Made by a program: the position numbers and the translations under genes | NCBI GenBank assembly: GCA_025093985.1 | Contig: JACAAK010000001.1 | Location: 186,001 to 250,000 of the forward strand | Direction: 5' to 3' | DNA from: Calvatia gigantea | Lineage: Eukaryota; Basidiomycota; Agaricomycetes; Agaricales; Lycoperdaceae | Length of the DNA stretch: 64,000 nucleotides | In this document: positions 47,235-58,000 of the stretch, in pieces | Position numbering within the stretch: the stretch's first letter is position 1 | Layout: each line of letters opens with the position of its first letter | The notes under the pieces: model-generated | What the model was told of the DNA's origin: nothing | Databases searched by the model: none | Seen by the model: only the letters and a program-made list of their open reading frames with translations

Positions 47235-47313
47235 ATACTAGCTCCTGGGTTGCTTCTGTTTAGGCCTGTTTCAGCCTACTCCTTGCAAGGTGAGGTGGGG
47301 ATGCTTAACCAAA

Positions 47314-47620
47314 TGTTACGACCTTAGTCTGAGTAAACCTCAGGTTGCAACTTAGGCTAAGACTTGAGGGTGAATAAGGGGAGAGAAACTAGGTGGTTAA
47401 GCATACTGAACACAGGAGCATGTATGTATGCTTAAATACAGAAGGATCATCCAGTTGAATGGATGGAGATAACTACATGAAACATCCGATATCTATGGTA
47501 TAGTAGTTATGAGTCAGAGCTCAGGGATCGCACAGACAGGAATAGATAAAACAGGTACACAGGAGGTAGGAATGTAGACGAATATAGAGAATGCGATATG
47601 ACCAGTGAAAATTCACAACA
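47314..47620 (-). repeat. 5' LTR of E1
   Basis: 307 bp, close copy of 40646–40952, differing by eye only at transitions. The sequence just inside (TTTGGTTAAGCATCCCC on the minus strand) probably contains the primer-binding site and is the same in E2. Confidence 0.88.
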
Positions 47621-48220
47621 CCAAAGCTTTTACAACATTAGAAGACAAAGAAAATACATCTGTACCTTCAATTAAAAAAACAACCCTTTATTTACAAAAG
47701 ATCCGAGAAGTGGCTTTAGAAGCACATGAACTGACAAGACAAAAGATGGCACAAAGAAGTTTCCGACCATGGAAGCCATTCAAAGTTGGAGATAAAGTGT
47801 GGTTAGATAATCGGAACTTACCCTTACCCTATCTATCAAAGAAACTTAGCCAAAGAAGAGAAGGACCTTTTGAAATCATTCGTAAAACATCCGCTACAAC
47901 CTACGAACTAAAACTACCAAAGAAGTGGAAGATACATAATAGATTCTATGCTTCTCTTCTAACACCGATGATAAAGAATGATATATTTGGGAAACACAAT
48001 GAAAACCCACCACCAGACCTAATAGAAGGCGAAGAACAATATCAAATAGAAGGAATTCTGAAACACAGATTCCGAAAGAAGCATACAAGAATAGAATGAG
48101 AATACCTCATATGATGGAAAGGCTATGGACCAACTGAGAACTCATGGGAACCAGAAGTAAACTTAGAAAATACAAAAGAGGAACTCAAAGAGTATAAAAG
48201 AGACCATGACTTGACGTAGA
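47621..48220 (+). pseudogene. Pol of element P, part 2 (integrase end and chromodomain)
   Basis: Continues the integrase of P after the E1 insertion: FKVGDKVWLDNRNL, KKLSQRREGPFEI, NRFYASLLTP, then the chromodomain (YQIEGILKHR, WKGYGPTENSWEPEVNLENT). TGA codons interrupt the chromodomain at 48097–48099 and again 12 bases later. Confidence 0.82.
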
Positions 48221-48236
48221 AAATCCAACAACCTAA

Positions 48237-49553
48237 ATGTCTAGGGTTTTCTTGAAGCCTACTACCACTTCTACTCTCACCCCTGACAACTCCTCCTCCT
48301 CCTCCTCTCATGAAAGCCCTGTCCCCATGACCCCTACACCCCCGCCTTCTCCAGTCGTATCACCGACAGGATTATCAGAAGTTTGAACCTCTGGTTCGAA
48401 CCCTATGAAACAACAAAGTCAAACTGCGACATTGACACTTCAGGATGCTGCCTTACGATCCGCTCTTTCATCTGAACAAGCAACCACCAACTTTGTGTCC
48501 TATTACAGTAGGGATACTCGACTCACTCACTGAGTGCATGAGATTGGGCTTACATATGATGAGCTTAAAATTGCAAAGTGCAATTACGACCAGGCACTCC
48601 AGAGTGCCAACCTCCACCTCCTCGACCTCTCTCGCAATCTTATCATGGGCCCCCATCTTAGGGCTATCAAGCGAATGCTCAAAACCATTACACAACCCAC
48701 TGAGGAACTAGCTAAGGACCTCAGTAAACAAGTTGCAGACCAACCTGTGATGAATCCTGGAAGCTCCTGACGACCTTCCCCACCTCCAACTCCCGTCATT
48801 ACTCGTTGACTACCCCAACATCCAAATGTGGCTCCTACAAACAGGAGTCTTCCGACTCTACCAACTCCGTCGACTTATAGAGGATCTACTTCCTCTCCCT
48901 GACGCAACCCTGTCACGTCTCAACATCAAGATGTACACTGCGAGATATGTCTTGGAATGGGCCATTTCAAGACACAATGCAGAAAATATTACTGCATTCA
49001 TTGCCAAACAAAAGGCCCCAGGCACTTTGCCAAGTTTTGCACCCAAAATCCTTACCCGGGAGTTGATCGGAAGGATCTCCCCACAGAAGCCCTTTTTGAA
49101 CTCCAACACAAGGAGGAGTTTCACCACACCAGTACACCTCTCGTCAGGGTTACCACCTCCCTCTCTGGTGGCCCCAAGGCCCTCACCGATATACCTCCCA
49201 ATGCCAATACCTTCCATTGAAATGTCGACAACTCTGCCTGTTCTGATCCAACTCAGAATACCAAGACCAACACCACTCCCCCCACTCCTATTCCAACTAC
49301 CATTGTTGCTAATGGGCTGAAATACGCCCCAAAACTCATCAAGAAACTGACACCCAAACCCACCAACATCGGAAACCTCAAACAGTTGCATCGACCTGCA
49401 ACTTCTCCAACAATTCCCTCAAACCTCCCGACTTATATCGTCGATGGATATCAACCCTGACTGGGTAGCTATTATCCAGAGGATGTTGAGTTTGATTTCG
49501 ATGACAACGCAATTGCCAACATCACAGGTGAACCAGTAGGATACATGATCTGA
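48237..49553 (+). pseudogene. ORF3 of element P, with zinc knuckles
   Basis: A frame of about 438 codons from ATG 48237 to TGA 49551, just after the chromodomain. It has a serine/proline-rich N-terminus, a helical part (TYDELKIAKCNYDQALQSA, LDLSRNLIMG), then CEICLGMGHFKTQC, a perfect CX2CX4HX4C knuckle, followed by a second Cys/His-rich stretch (YYCIHCQTKGPRHFAKFC). It ends PVGYMI. All internal stops I found (about seven) are TGA. It may be a displaced nucleocapsid; this is inference. Confidence 0.65.
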
Positions 49554-49809
49554 ATATTCACTTGTAGATAAAATTCTTTACTTCGCTACTTCGCTATAGT
49601 AGCAAATTATGTTTACAATCTTATCTTGTACTTGTATTAGAAAAATTTCTTTATTTGTTTTGAGATTTCTTTTTGAACTTAGAAAATTTCTTTACAAAAA
49701 TAATAATAATAATAAAATGTTACACTCAAAAACTTATAAAATAAAAATAAAAACTTCAAAATTTCTTAGAAAGAAAAATAGATGAGACATCTATGATAGA
49801 AAAGGATAA
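49554..49809 (+). other. 3' untranslated part and polypurine tract before the LTR
   Basis: A/T-rich with an AATAATAATAATA run. It ends in AGAAAAGGATAA directly before the LTR, as a polypurine tract would. Confidence 0.5.
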
Positions 49810-50357
49810 TGTTATGAACTCATGTATTTACTTAGATAATACAAGTTCTAGAACACTTACAAAGACTAGCTTATATCTAGACAGACCTAGAACATAGCCA
49901 GACTTACCTAGAACTTAATACATATAAATAGCACAGCTTATGTCATAGTTCAAAGTCATACCACTTTGAAGTCATACCACATTTAAATACCATATATAGA
50001 CAAGTAACATATCAATACAGTACAATACAATAGTATACCATTGTAGTATATAAACCCCTCAACTTGACCAGTAGACCCCATCATTTCTACTTGGTTAGGT
50101 GGAGACTCAATCTATAACTCTTGAAATACACTCTTATACTCTGCTCTTAAGATGTTGCTTCTAAACTATTAAAAGTACTGCATAAGATGTTAAGGAGTTA
50201 TACTCTGAGGATAGACCTCTGATTGTTAGACTTAAGAATATCCAAAGTAGTTGTATTACTTTGTCTATTCTTTGAGCCTTCGAGAAGGAGTCCCCTTTGA
50301 TATCATCTGTGGATAGATATCAGGTAAAATTAGAACAAATTCTATCTCACTATAACA
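49810..50357 (+). repeat. Short LTR type B (548 bp)
   Basis: TGTTATGAACTC to CTCACTATAACA. It shares its promoter part (GTAGTATATAAACCCCTC) and 3' part with LTR type A but lacks much of the type A 5' half. An inverted copy of the same length lies at 61823–62370. It is followed by GACTT (50358–50362), whose complement AAGTC follows the inverted copy. Confidence 0.85.
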
Positions 50358-50497
50358 GACTTCTTCCTTTATTGAGACTGTAGTCTCTTTATCCATGGGG
50401 GTACCAGCTTGGATGTTGGAGATGGGTGGGGGTCTGACAGTGTCACATAGCTCCTTGAGAGTATTGTGAATTCTGTTGACAAGCTGTTTAGTACTGG
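50358..50497 (-). pseudogene. ORF3 fragment of element E3 (upstream half)
   Basis: The minus strand reads QLVNRIHNTLKELCDTV then TPMDKETTVSIKEEV, matching LVDRIHITLSELHDTV and TPMDEETMVSMKEEV of the E1 ORF3. It stops where the E1 sequence continues VNAL. That continuation is found at 62371. Confidence 0.85.
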
Positions 50498-51411
50498 TGT
50501 TATAGTGAGATCAGCTTTGTCCTTCGCTGACCCAGTATCTATCTGCAGATGATACCAAAGGGGACTCCTTCTTGAAGGCTTATCAGCTAAATATAGTTAC
50601 CTACAATATAACTATAAATAACCTTACATCTTACAATCAGAGGTCTTGAACCTTCAATTAATAACTCCTATGATGTCTTATGATGTAAAGCTTAGTTGCC
50701 AAGAAGAGGTTCTTAAGTTTAGACCACAAGAGAGGATGATAAGAGTTATAGATTGAGTCTCCACCTAACCAAGTAGAAACAATGGGGTCTACTGGTCAAG
50801 TCGAGGAGTTTATATACTACAGCAGTATGCTACTGTATTGTACTGTATTGATATGTTACTTGTCTATATATGGTATATAAAAGTGGTACAACTTCAAAGT
50901 GGTACAACTTTGAAGTATTATCTAAGTTCCTATATTAGTGGAACAATGGAGTTCTAATTATAACCTATTAAGTCTAGGTCTCGTCTAGGTATGTTCTAGA
51001 TACTTCTAGGTAGATACTAAGTATAGAGTATGTCTAGATCATTCTAGTCTTAGTCTAGATTGTTACTAGACTTTTGTCGTAGTTTTAGATTATATTAAGT
51101 ATTAGAATAATACTTAATCCTTTACTATTATCTTATAGTATAGATTACTCTAAGATATATAGTCATCTTTCAAGTAACTATACAAGTTATAGTATAGTCT
51201 CTTTATGACTGATTCTATGACTTGATCTTGTTGTACTGTTAACACTAAGACTTCCGATATATGTCTTTATATTATACAAGTCTTAAGAGATGTTGTATAA
51301 ATCGTTGTATAATCAATGTATGATATTGATTATCACATTATTGATAATGATGTCATTGATTACATCATCATCTTGATGTTAATAATGTCATAAATATTGA
51401 TATTCATAACA
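50498..51411 (-). repeat. Long LTR type A, inverted copy (914 bp)
   Basis: Reverse complement of the P 5' LTR without the C insertion: TGTTATAGTGAG at the left edge and GATATTCATAACA at the right edge. It joins the E3 ORF3 fragment on the left. No 5-bp duplication was found at its borders (ACTGG and GATTA). Confidence 0.85.
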
Positions 51412-51416
51412 GATTA

Positions 51417-51628
51417 CAGTAAGGGACAAAACCGTTCCAATGTTTTGAACTTTTCAGAAGATCAGCTCATAACTCAAGGACTACTGTGGCTGTGCACTTC
51501 CTAATTTAATTGTAGATAGTCCAGTATCTTATCTAATCATATGCAAAGTATGATTATGTAATCCTTTGTTTTGGGGGAGTTATTAATTAATTAATATTTT
51601 AAGTACATTGGAACAGTTTTGTCCCTCT
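51417..51628 (+). repeat. Left terminal inverted repeat of the Tc1 element
   Basis: 212 bp. The outer end carries GGGACAAAACCGTTCCAATG, and the inner end carries its near-complement CATTGGAACAGTTTTGTCCC, so each repeat is itself bounded by inverted copies of one 20-bp motif. Confidence 0.88.
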
Positions 51629-51766
51629 CAAATTCTGAGCACATGACTTCGTTTATTGCAATCAAATAAATACAAATAAAATCATGTGACCATGTAGGGT
51701 GATGTATAAATGGATGTGCTTATTCTCAGGTGCAAATTAACTCCCCCACTATACCTTTACAACTAT

Positions 51767-52783
51767 ATGCGCTCTCTTTCCTCTACTCAGACCAATAGAG
51801 TCCTCTCTTACCTGGACCAAGGGAAATCTGCTCATCATATTGCTTCTATTACTGGTCTGGGAGTCAGTACTATTTCTAGGATTCGCTCCAAACATAGATC
51901 AACACTTTCCAAATCTGTTGGTGGCCGCCCATCTAAACTTTCTCCCTCTGATATCCACTATTCTGTTCGCCTCATCACCTCTCGCAAGGCTGACAATGCC
52001 TCCCAAGTCACCAAATCACTTCAAAATGTTATTGCCCAGCCTGTATCCACCAAAACAGTGCGCAGGGCACTCAGAGGAGCTGGAATGAAGGCTGTAGTCA
52101 AGCGGAAATGACCTAAACTTACTGCTGTCCATAGGAGGAAAAGGTTGGAGTGGGCAGAAGCACATGTTAACTGGACCCTGGAGGACTGGAAGAGGGTTAT
52201 TTGGACAGATGAGTCCAAAATCAATCGGTTTGGATCAGATGGAAGGGTTTGGGTATGGAAAAAGGCAGGAGAGGGGCTGAATGATAGATTGGTTGAGGGA
52301 ACAGTCAAGTTTGGTGGAGGAAATGTGATGATCTGGGGTTGTATGCTGTGGGATGGAGTGGGGTTTGCCACTAAAATTGAAGGGAAGATGGATGCTGACC
52401 TTTATGTTCAAATTTTGGGGGATGAACTAAAGAGGAGCATCAGGTGGTATGGGAAGAATGAGGAGGATATGGTCTTCCAACAGGACAATGACCCCAAACA
52501 CAAGAGCAAAAAGGCTACAAACTGGCTAGATGAGTCTGAATTGGAGGTTATGGTATGGCCCCCACAGTCTCCAGACCTTAATCCCATTGAACATCTCTGG
52601 ACTCACCTCAAGAATAAGCTGGGAGAGTATGATACTCCTCCTGATAGCATGAATACCCTATGGGAGAGGATACAAAAGGAGTGGGATGACATAGAACCAG
52701 AAGTGTGTCAGAATCTGATAGAGAGTATGCCTAGGAGGGTCCAGGCAGTTTTACAGGCCAAGGGAGCTTATACCAGGTACTAG
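51767..52783 (+). pseudogene. Tc1/mariner transposase with one internal TGA
   Basis: A continuous frame of about 338 codons starting MRSLSSTQTNRVLSYL. The helix–turn–helix part (HHIASITGLGVSTISRI) and second DNA-binding part (SVGGRPSKLSPSD, VSTKTVRRAL) precede the catalytic core: WTDESK, the region around FQQDNDPKHKSK, and SPDLNPIEHLW. Spacing from the second Asp to the Glu is 34 residues, so DD34E. A single TGA at 52109–52111 (KRK-stop-PKL) separates the DNA-binding and catalytic parts; everything else is open. An upstream in-frame ATG exists at 51710, but family starts favour 51767. As written it is inactive unless the TGA is read through. Confidence 0.88.
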
Positions 52784-52809
52784 AATACCCATTTTGTATA
52801 TAAATTTCA

Positions 52810-53021
52810 AGAGGGACAAAACTGTTCCAATGCACTTAAAATATTAATTAATTAATAACTCCCCTAAAACAAAGGATTACATAATCATACTTTGCATATG
52901 ATTAGATAAGATACTGGACTATCTACAATTAAATTAGGAAGTGCACAGCCACAGTAGTCCTTGAGATATGAGCTGATCTTCTGAGAAGTTCAAAACATTG
53001 GAACGGTTTTGTCCCTTACTG
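52810..53021 (-). repeat. Right terminal inverted repeat of the Tc1 element
   Basis: 212 bp, inverted copy of 51417–51628 with few differences (for example AGTTCTTGA against GATATGAGC-side changes). Same composite layout with the 20-bp motif at both ends. Confidence 0.85.
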
Positions 53022-53023
53022 TA

Positions 53024-53458
53024 TTTCTTCAATCAAGACAATAACCCGAATAGTCACCTTTCCAGGACTTAATACTATTCTAGAGCTTTGGTTGCCTCTT
53101 CTTTCCTAGAAGCTGGTCTTATGCCCAATTAAGTTGTTGTTTGCCTTGTTCTAATTCTAGAATGAGGTCTTATTAACTTTTACTTCAACAACTATTCCTA
53201 GCTCTACTTCTGATTTTCTCTGATCAGGCAACAGACTCTTGTTACAGATTTAGCTCTGCTAGGCAATTGTTTATTTTATCTTAGTCTGGTCTAGACTAGT
53301 CTCCTGCTTTCTTTGGGGTGTTAATCCTACTAGGTTGCCAGAATTTAGTGAACAAGAGAACGCGTAGGCTATTCCACACTAGCCCCTAATGCAAGTCTAA
53401 TCTGTCATCTTCTTTCGTTTAGAACAACAAAAAGAAGTTTGCCCAATAGACTTCTATT
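53024..53458. other. Remnant of a gypsy internal region (target of Tc1 and E2)
   Basis: A/T-rich, no coding motif recognised. It lies between the Tc1 element and E2. Its continuation after E2 is 61752–61822. It probably belongs to the element whose LTR is at 61823–62370. Confidence 0.5.
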
Positions 53459-53766
53459 TGTTGTGAACTCTAGTCTATTCTCGTATCAGCTCTGTACCTG
53501 TCTGCATTCCCTCCTAGCCATATACCTGTTTCAGTTATTCCTGCCTGCGTGATCCCCGGGCTCTGACTCATAACTACTATGCCATAGTCATCGGACGTTT
53601 CATGTAGTTATTTCCATTCATTCAACTGGATGTCCCTTCTGTATTTAAGCATACATACATACTCCTGTATTCAGTACGCTTAACCACCTAGTTCTTCTAC
53701 CCTTACTTGCCCTCAAGACTTAGCCTAAGTTGTAACCTGAGGTCTTATCAGACTAAGGTCATAACA
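53459..53766 (+). repeat. 5' LTR of E2
   Basis: 308 bp. It is followed by TTTGGTTAAGCATCCCC, the same putative primer-binding region as in E1. Confidence 0.9.
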
Positions 53767-53846
53767 TTTGGTTAAGCATCCCCACCTCACCTTGCAAGGA
53801 GTAGGCTGAAAACAGGCCTGAACAGGAGCAATCCAGGAGCTAGTAT

Positions 53847-54962
53847 ATGAGCTCGAACCCAGATGAATACAGAGAACCAAATCTCGAAGTCACTGATGAC
53901 AAATCCGAAACTTTAGACGAAGAAGAAACAGGGAACCCCGAAGTACCTGAAGAAACACATGACGAACCAGGAGCAAACCCAGCAGAAGAAGAAGTATTAT
54001 CAGAACTTCTAAACAAACTTGACCTAGCAGAAGAAGAGATAGTCCATCAGGAGAAATCAGACGAATCAAGCTCAGACAAAACAGAATCAGAAACCGACTC
54101 CGACATGACCAACAATGCAGTAGTACCCGCAGCAATGCCCAGTGGAAAAGGCCTAGTGCTAGACCCGGGATTTTTCGACAGCACCCATACCAAGTTCAAT
54201 GACTGGTGGAGAACAATGACACTCTTCATGAAATTCAACAAGATAGTCTCGGCAGACGATAAAGCCATAGCAGTCCTAGCCAGACTGCAAGGAGGAACTA
54301 CAGGAGCATATGCAGCCATGAGAGCACCAGCCATCCTAGAATCTGAGGATTCAGTAGACTGGAAGGTCTTCTCCAAGGAATTTAGGAGGACCTTCTCAGA
54401 CGACGCCTCAAACAGCAAAGCAGAATGGCAGATCGAAAAATTCAAACAAGGAAACCAAAACACTGCCAACTACCTAATCGAATTTGAGGTGCTGAAAAGC
54501 AAGGCCAAGACCGATAGCAAGCATGCTATGTTCCTACTTAGGAAGAACACCCGACAAGATATCATACATATGATCACAGGCTACCCACCTTCAGCCAGGC
54601 CAGATACATATGCAGAATGGAAAGAAGCCATATTGTCTGTTGGACAAGGATATGAGGCATCCGAATACCGAGAAGACAGGAAGATGAACACTAGCACCAC
54701 CTATGGAGGAATGGGTGAGCCCATGGAAATAGGAAGCAGGCATCATGTCTTTAATGACAAGGGAGAACCGAAGTGCTACAACTGTGGCATTTTTGGCCAC
54801 ATTGCTAAGGATTGCAAAAAACCCAAGGGGTTAATATACTACAACTGTGGAAAAAAGGGGCACATAGCCAAAGCCTGCACTGCGCCCAAGAAAATCCAAG
54901 TCCGAGGAGTAGAAGAGGCTACCAATGAAGAAGAGAAGGATTTTTCCGAAGACTCCAAGTAG
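53847..54962 (+). CDS. Gag of E2
   Basis: 371 residues, open throughout, colinear with gag of E1. It has an acidic N-terminus (MSSNPDEYREPNL), the capsid part (RTMTLFMKFNKIV, EWQIEKFKQGNQNT) and two zinc knuckles. In the second knuckle the first Cys has become Tyr (YYNCGKKGHIAKAC), a transition that would weaken it. TAG stop at 54960–54962. Confidence 0.88.
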   Translation: MSSNPDEYREPNLEVTDDKSETLDEEETGNPEVPEETHDEPGANPAEEEVLSELLNKLDLAEEEIVHQEKSDESSSDKTESETDSDMTNNAVVPAAMPSGKGLVLDPGFFDSTHTKFNDWWRTMTLFMKFNKIVSADDKAIAVLARLQGGTTGAYAAMRAPAILESEDSVDWKVFSKEFRRTFSDDASNSKAEWQIEKFKQGNQNTANYLIEFEVLKSKAKTDSKHAMFLLRKNTRQDIIHMITGYPPSARPDTYAEWKEAILSVGQGYEASEYREDRKMNTSTTYGGMGEPMEIGSRHHVFNDKGEPKCYNCGIFGHIAKDCKKPKGLIYYNCGKKGHIAKACTAPKKIQVRGVEEATNEEEKDFSEDSK

Positions 54963-55015
54963 GCACTACCTCGAGAGTCAAAAAGCTTGTATCTAGGATA
55001 TCAGACAAATTCTAC

Positions 55016-58000
55016 ATGATTCCTCAGAGAAGAAAGCGCGAACTAAATCTAAAAGGAAAAATACAAATGGCCAGGAAGGAGATAATGGTCAACACCATCG
55101 TAGACTCAGGGTGCACAACCAGCAGCATCAGTAAAAAATTAGTAGACAAAGAAAGGCTCCCGACCCGAAAATTGAAACAGCAAATTTTGGTACTCAATGC
55201 AGATGGAACTCCTAACCAAGACGGAAGGGTAATGGAGACTACCACGATCAACATTGACATCCAGGGACATAAAGAACAAATCAAGGCCTTAGTCATACAG
55301 CTACAAGACAGAGCAGAAGTCTTCCTAGGACATGATTGGCTAGTCAAACACAACCCAGAGGTAGACTGGAACAATGGAGAAATCAGGTTCACCCAATGCC
55401 CTCCAGGCTGCCAATTCCCCCATCAGAACATTCCTATCACTGAAAAATTACGAAGCATAACTACTACAGAAGACCTATGGGAGGAAGAAGATGAACCAGA
55501 CCCAACCAAACCAGAAGACCTACCAGACTATGTACAACCGTTCATGCACTTATTCAACAAAATGACATTTGACAAACTCCCAGAGCGAACTGAATGGGAC
55601 CACGAGATAGTCTTGACAGAAGATGCCCCAAAAGAAATAAGTGCAGGGACATATAACATGACAGTTAAAGAATAGGACGAACTCAAGTCATTCATCAAGG
55701 AAAACCTAGAATCAGGACAAATACGGCCATCAAAATCCCTATATACAGCACCGACATTCTTTATCCCAAAGAAAGACAGATCCAAAAGGCTAATCCAAGA
55801 CTACAGACGACTGAACAATGTGGTAATCAAAGATAAAACACCACTACCAAGGATCGGCGAAGTAATTGACAAGCTCGGAAAAGCAAAGTACTTCAATAAG
55901 TTGGACATCATCTGGAGATACAACAATGTCAGGATCAAAGAAGGAGACGAATGGAAGGCTGCCTTCCTCACCAATGAAGGACTCTTTGAACCAACAGTCA
56001 TGTATTTTGGCCTAAGCAACTCACCAGGAATGTTCTCCAGGATGATGACAAGCATTTTCCACGACCTCTTACAAAACGGAGACATTGTAAACTATATGGA
56101 TGACTTTGCCATCCCAGGAGACACCAAAGAGCAACTAAAAGAGTGGACAATATGATTCCTAGAGCGAGTAGCCCAGTACAACTTATGTTTCAAGCGAACC
56201 AAGTGCATCTTCGATGCAGAAGAAATCTCAATGCTAGGAGTTCGGGTAGGACATGGATGAATCAAAATGGAGGAAGACAAAGTAAAGATGGTGTGAGAAT
56301 GGCCTGAACCCAAGAACACCAAAGGAGTGGAAAGGTTCCTGGGTTTCGCAAACTACTATTGACGTTTCATCAAAAACTTCAGTACAATTGTGGGGCCCTT
56401 GAACAAACTCAAAGGAGCAACCACATGGGAATGGATACAAGAGCACCAAGACTCATTCAACCGACTCAAGAAATGTATCACCAAAGAACCTGTCCTAACA
56501 TTACCACAAAGACATGGCCAATTCAGAGTAGAAGTTGACGTATTGGACTATGCATTAGGAGGAGTCCTTTCACAATTACAAGGAGACAAATGGCATCCAA
56601 TTGCTTTCACATCATGGACGTTGTCACCAGCAGAACGAAACTATGAAATATACAACAAGGAATTACTAGCCATTGTCCACACCCTGAAGGAATGGAGACA
56701 CTACCTCCTAGATGCTGAGGAACGATTTGAAATCTGGACTGACCATGAAAATCTCAAGTACTATTGAGAACCACAGAAACTAAACGGATGACAAGCATGG
56801 TGGTATCTACAGCTGCAAGACTATGACTTCACGCTATGACATGTGCCGGGAAAAACAAACACGAAAGCTGATCTGCTATTCCAAATCCACCAAATGCCAG
56901 GAGGACAAGAAGATAAACTAGTCACTATGATTCGAGAAAGCTGGCTACAGACGGAAGGCATAGACAGCACAGTACTCTTACAGGCAGAGATGTTCATCAA
57001 ACCAAACTTCCTAGAATGAATCCAAGGCCAAACCCGATGAGAGACAACAGTCCTAACTGAGCTACAGAAACAAGGATTCCAGTTTACTGAAGATGGTGGA
57101 GTGATCTACAAACAGAATAGTGCATATGTCCCGCCCGACCAGAAACTACGAGAAGAAATCCTAATACAATACCACAACACCCCAGACACAGGACACCCAG
57201 GACAACACAGGATGACAGAACTGATCAGCCAAGACTATTGGTGGCCATCGATACGAAAGGACATAAAAAGATATATCTGAGGATGCCAAGCCTGCCAAAA
57301 AAACAAGCCAAGAACGAAGCTGCTCAAATCGCCACTACATCCCCTCCCAATACCAAATGGACCTTGGGAAGAAATCAGTGTCAACATGATCGGACCACTG
57401 CCGGAGTCTAACAGAAAAGATGCAATACTAGTCATTGTGGACTGCTTCACAAAAATGATACGGCTCTCAGCAACAACCATAGATGCATCAGCCAAAGACA
57501 TCATGAGGATATATTGAGATGAAATATGGAAGCTACATGGACTACCAAGGAAAGTACTTAGTGACCGAGGACCTCAATTCGCATCAGAATTCACCAAGGA
57601 GTTATTCAAAGGACTCAGCATCGAACGAAATCTATCAATGGCATACCACCCACAAACAGATGGACAAACTGAATGCATCAACAGGGAAGTGGAAACCTAC
57701 ATCCGCCTGTACTGCAACTATGACCAGAATGACTGGGCAGAATGGCTCCCCATCGCAGAATTTCAGTACAATGACAAGCAACATGGAGGAACACAGGAGA
57801 CACCATTCTTCCTAAATTACGGAAGGAATCCATGGAAGGGCAAGAACAAGCCAACAATGAACAATCCCACTGCCACAGCATTCCTGGAACAACTACAGGC
57901 TGCCCGAGACAATGCCTCATCAGCACTGCAGACATACCAAGAAAAGATGAAACAACAACATGACTGCAGTAGAACCCACGCCAACACATATCAAACAGGA

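Larger units (their letters stand above)
40646..47620 (-). mobile_element. Ty3/gypsy chromodomain element E1 (inserted in P)
   Basis: Complete element on the minus strand with 307-bp LTRs (40646–40952 and 47314–47620), each TGTT...AACA on the coding strand. It is flanked by the 5-bp target duplication CCAAA (40641–40645 and 47621–47625). Removing it restores the integrase frame of P (MNPKAFTTL). It holds gag, pol with chromodomain and an extra ORF 3' of pol. A solo LTR (F1) splits its reverse transcriptase. By eye the two LTRs differ at about 11 sites, all transitions. Confidence 0.92.
33857..50357 (+). mobile_element. Ty3/gypsy chromodomain element P with nested insertions
   Basis: Begins with a TGTTATGAAT LTR and ends with a related but shorter LTR (49810–50357). 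In between lie gag, protease (DSGAS), reverse transcriptase (YIDD), RNase H, integrase (H2C2 and DDE), chromodomain and a third ORF. It is interrupted by element C in its 5' LTR and by element E1 in its integrase. The coding strand is strongly A-rich. The unequal LTRs suggest that the present ends come from two related elements joined by rearrangement. Confidence 0.85.
51417..53021 (+). mobile_element. Tc1/mariner transposon with 212-bp terminal inverted repeats
   Basis: 1605 bp between TA dinucleotides (51415–51416 and 53022–53023), which is the target duplication of this superfamily. The ends CAGTAAGGGACAAAAC are perfectly inverted. The inverted repeats run 51417–51628 and 52810–53021, 212 bp each. 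The transposase lies between them. It is inserted in the remains of a gypsy element. Confidence 0.93.

Noticed and set aside
47894..48311. Minus-strand ORFs opposite the P chromodomain and ORF3
   Set aside because: Shadows of plus-strand coding sequence with recognisable integrase and chromodomain motifs.
36069..49553. In-frame TGA read as an amino acid (alternative code or selenocysteine)
   Set aside because: Host genes in the window use TGA as a normal stop, the TGA sites vary between E1 and E2, and CGA is the partner codon. Decay explains it better.
50498..51411. The inverted type A LTR as a simple solo LTR
   Set aside because: The 5-bp flanks (ACTGG and GATTA) do not match, so it is a rearranged end and not a clean solo LTR.
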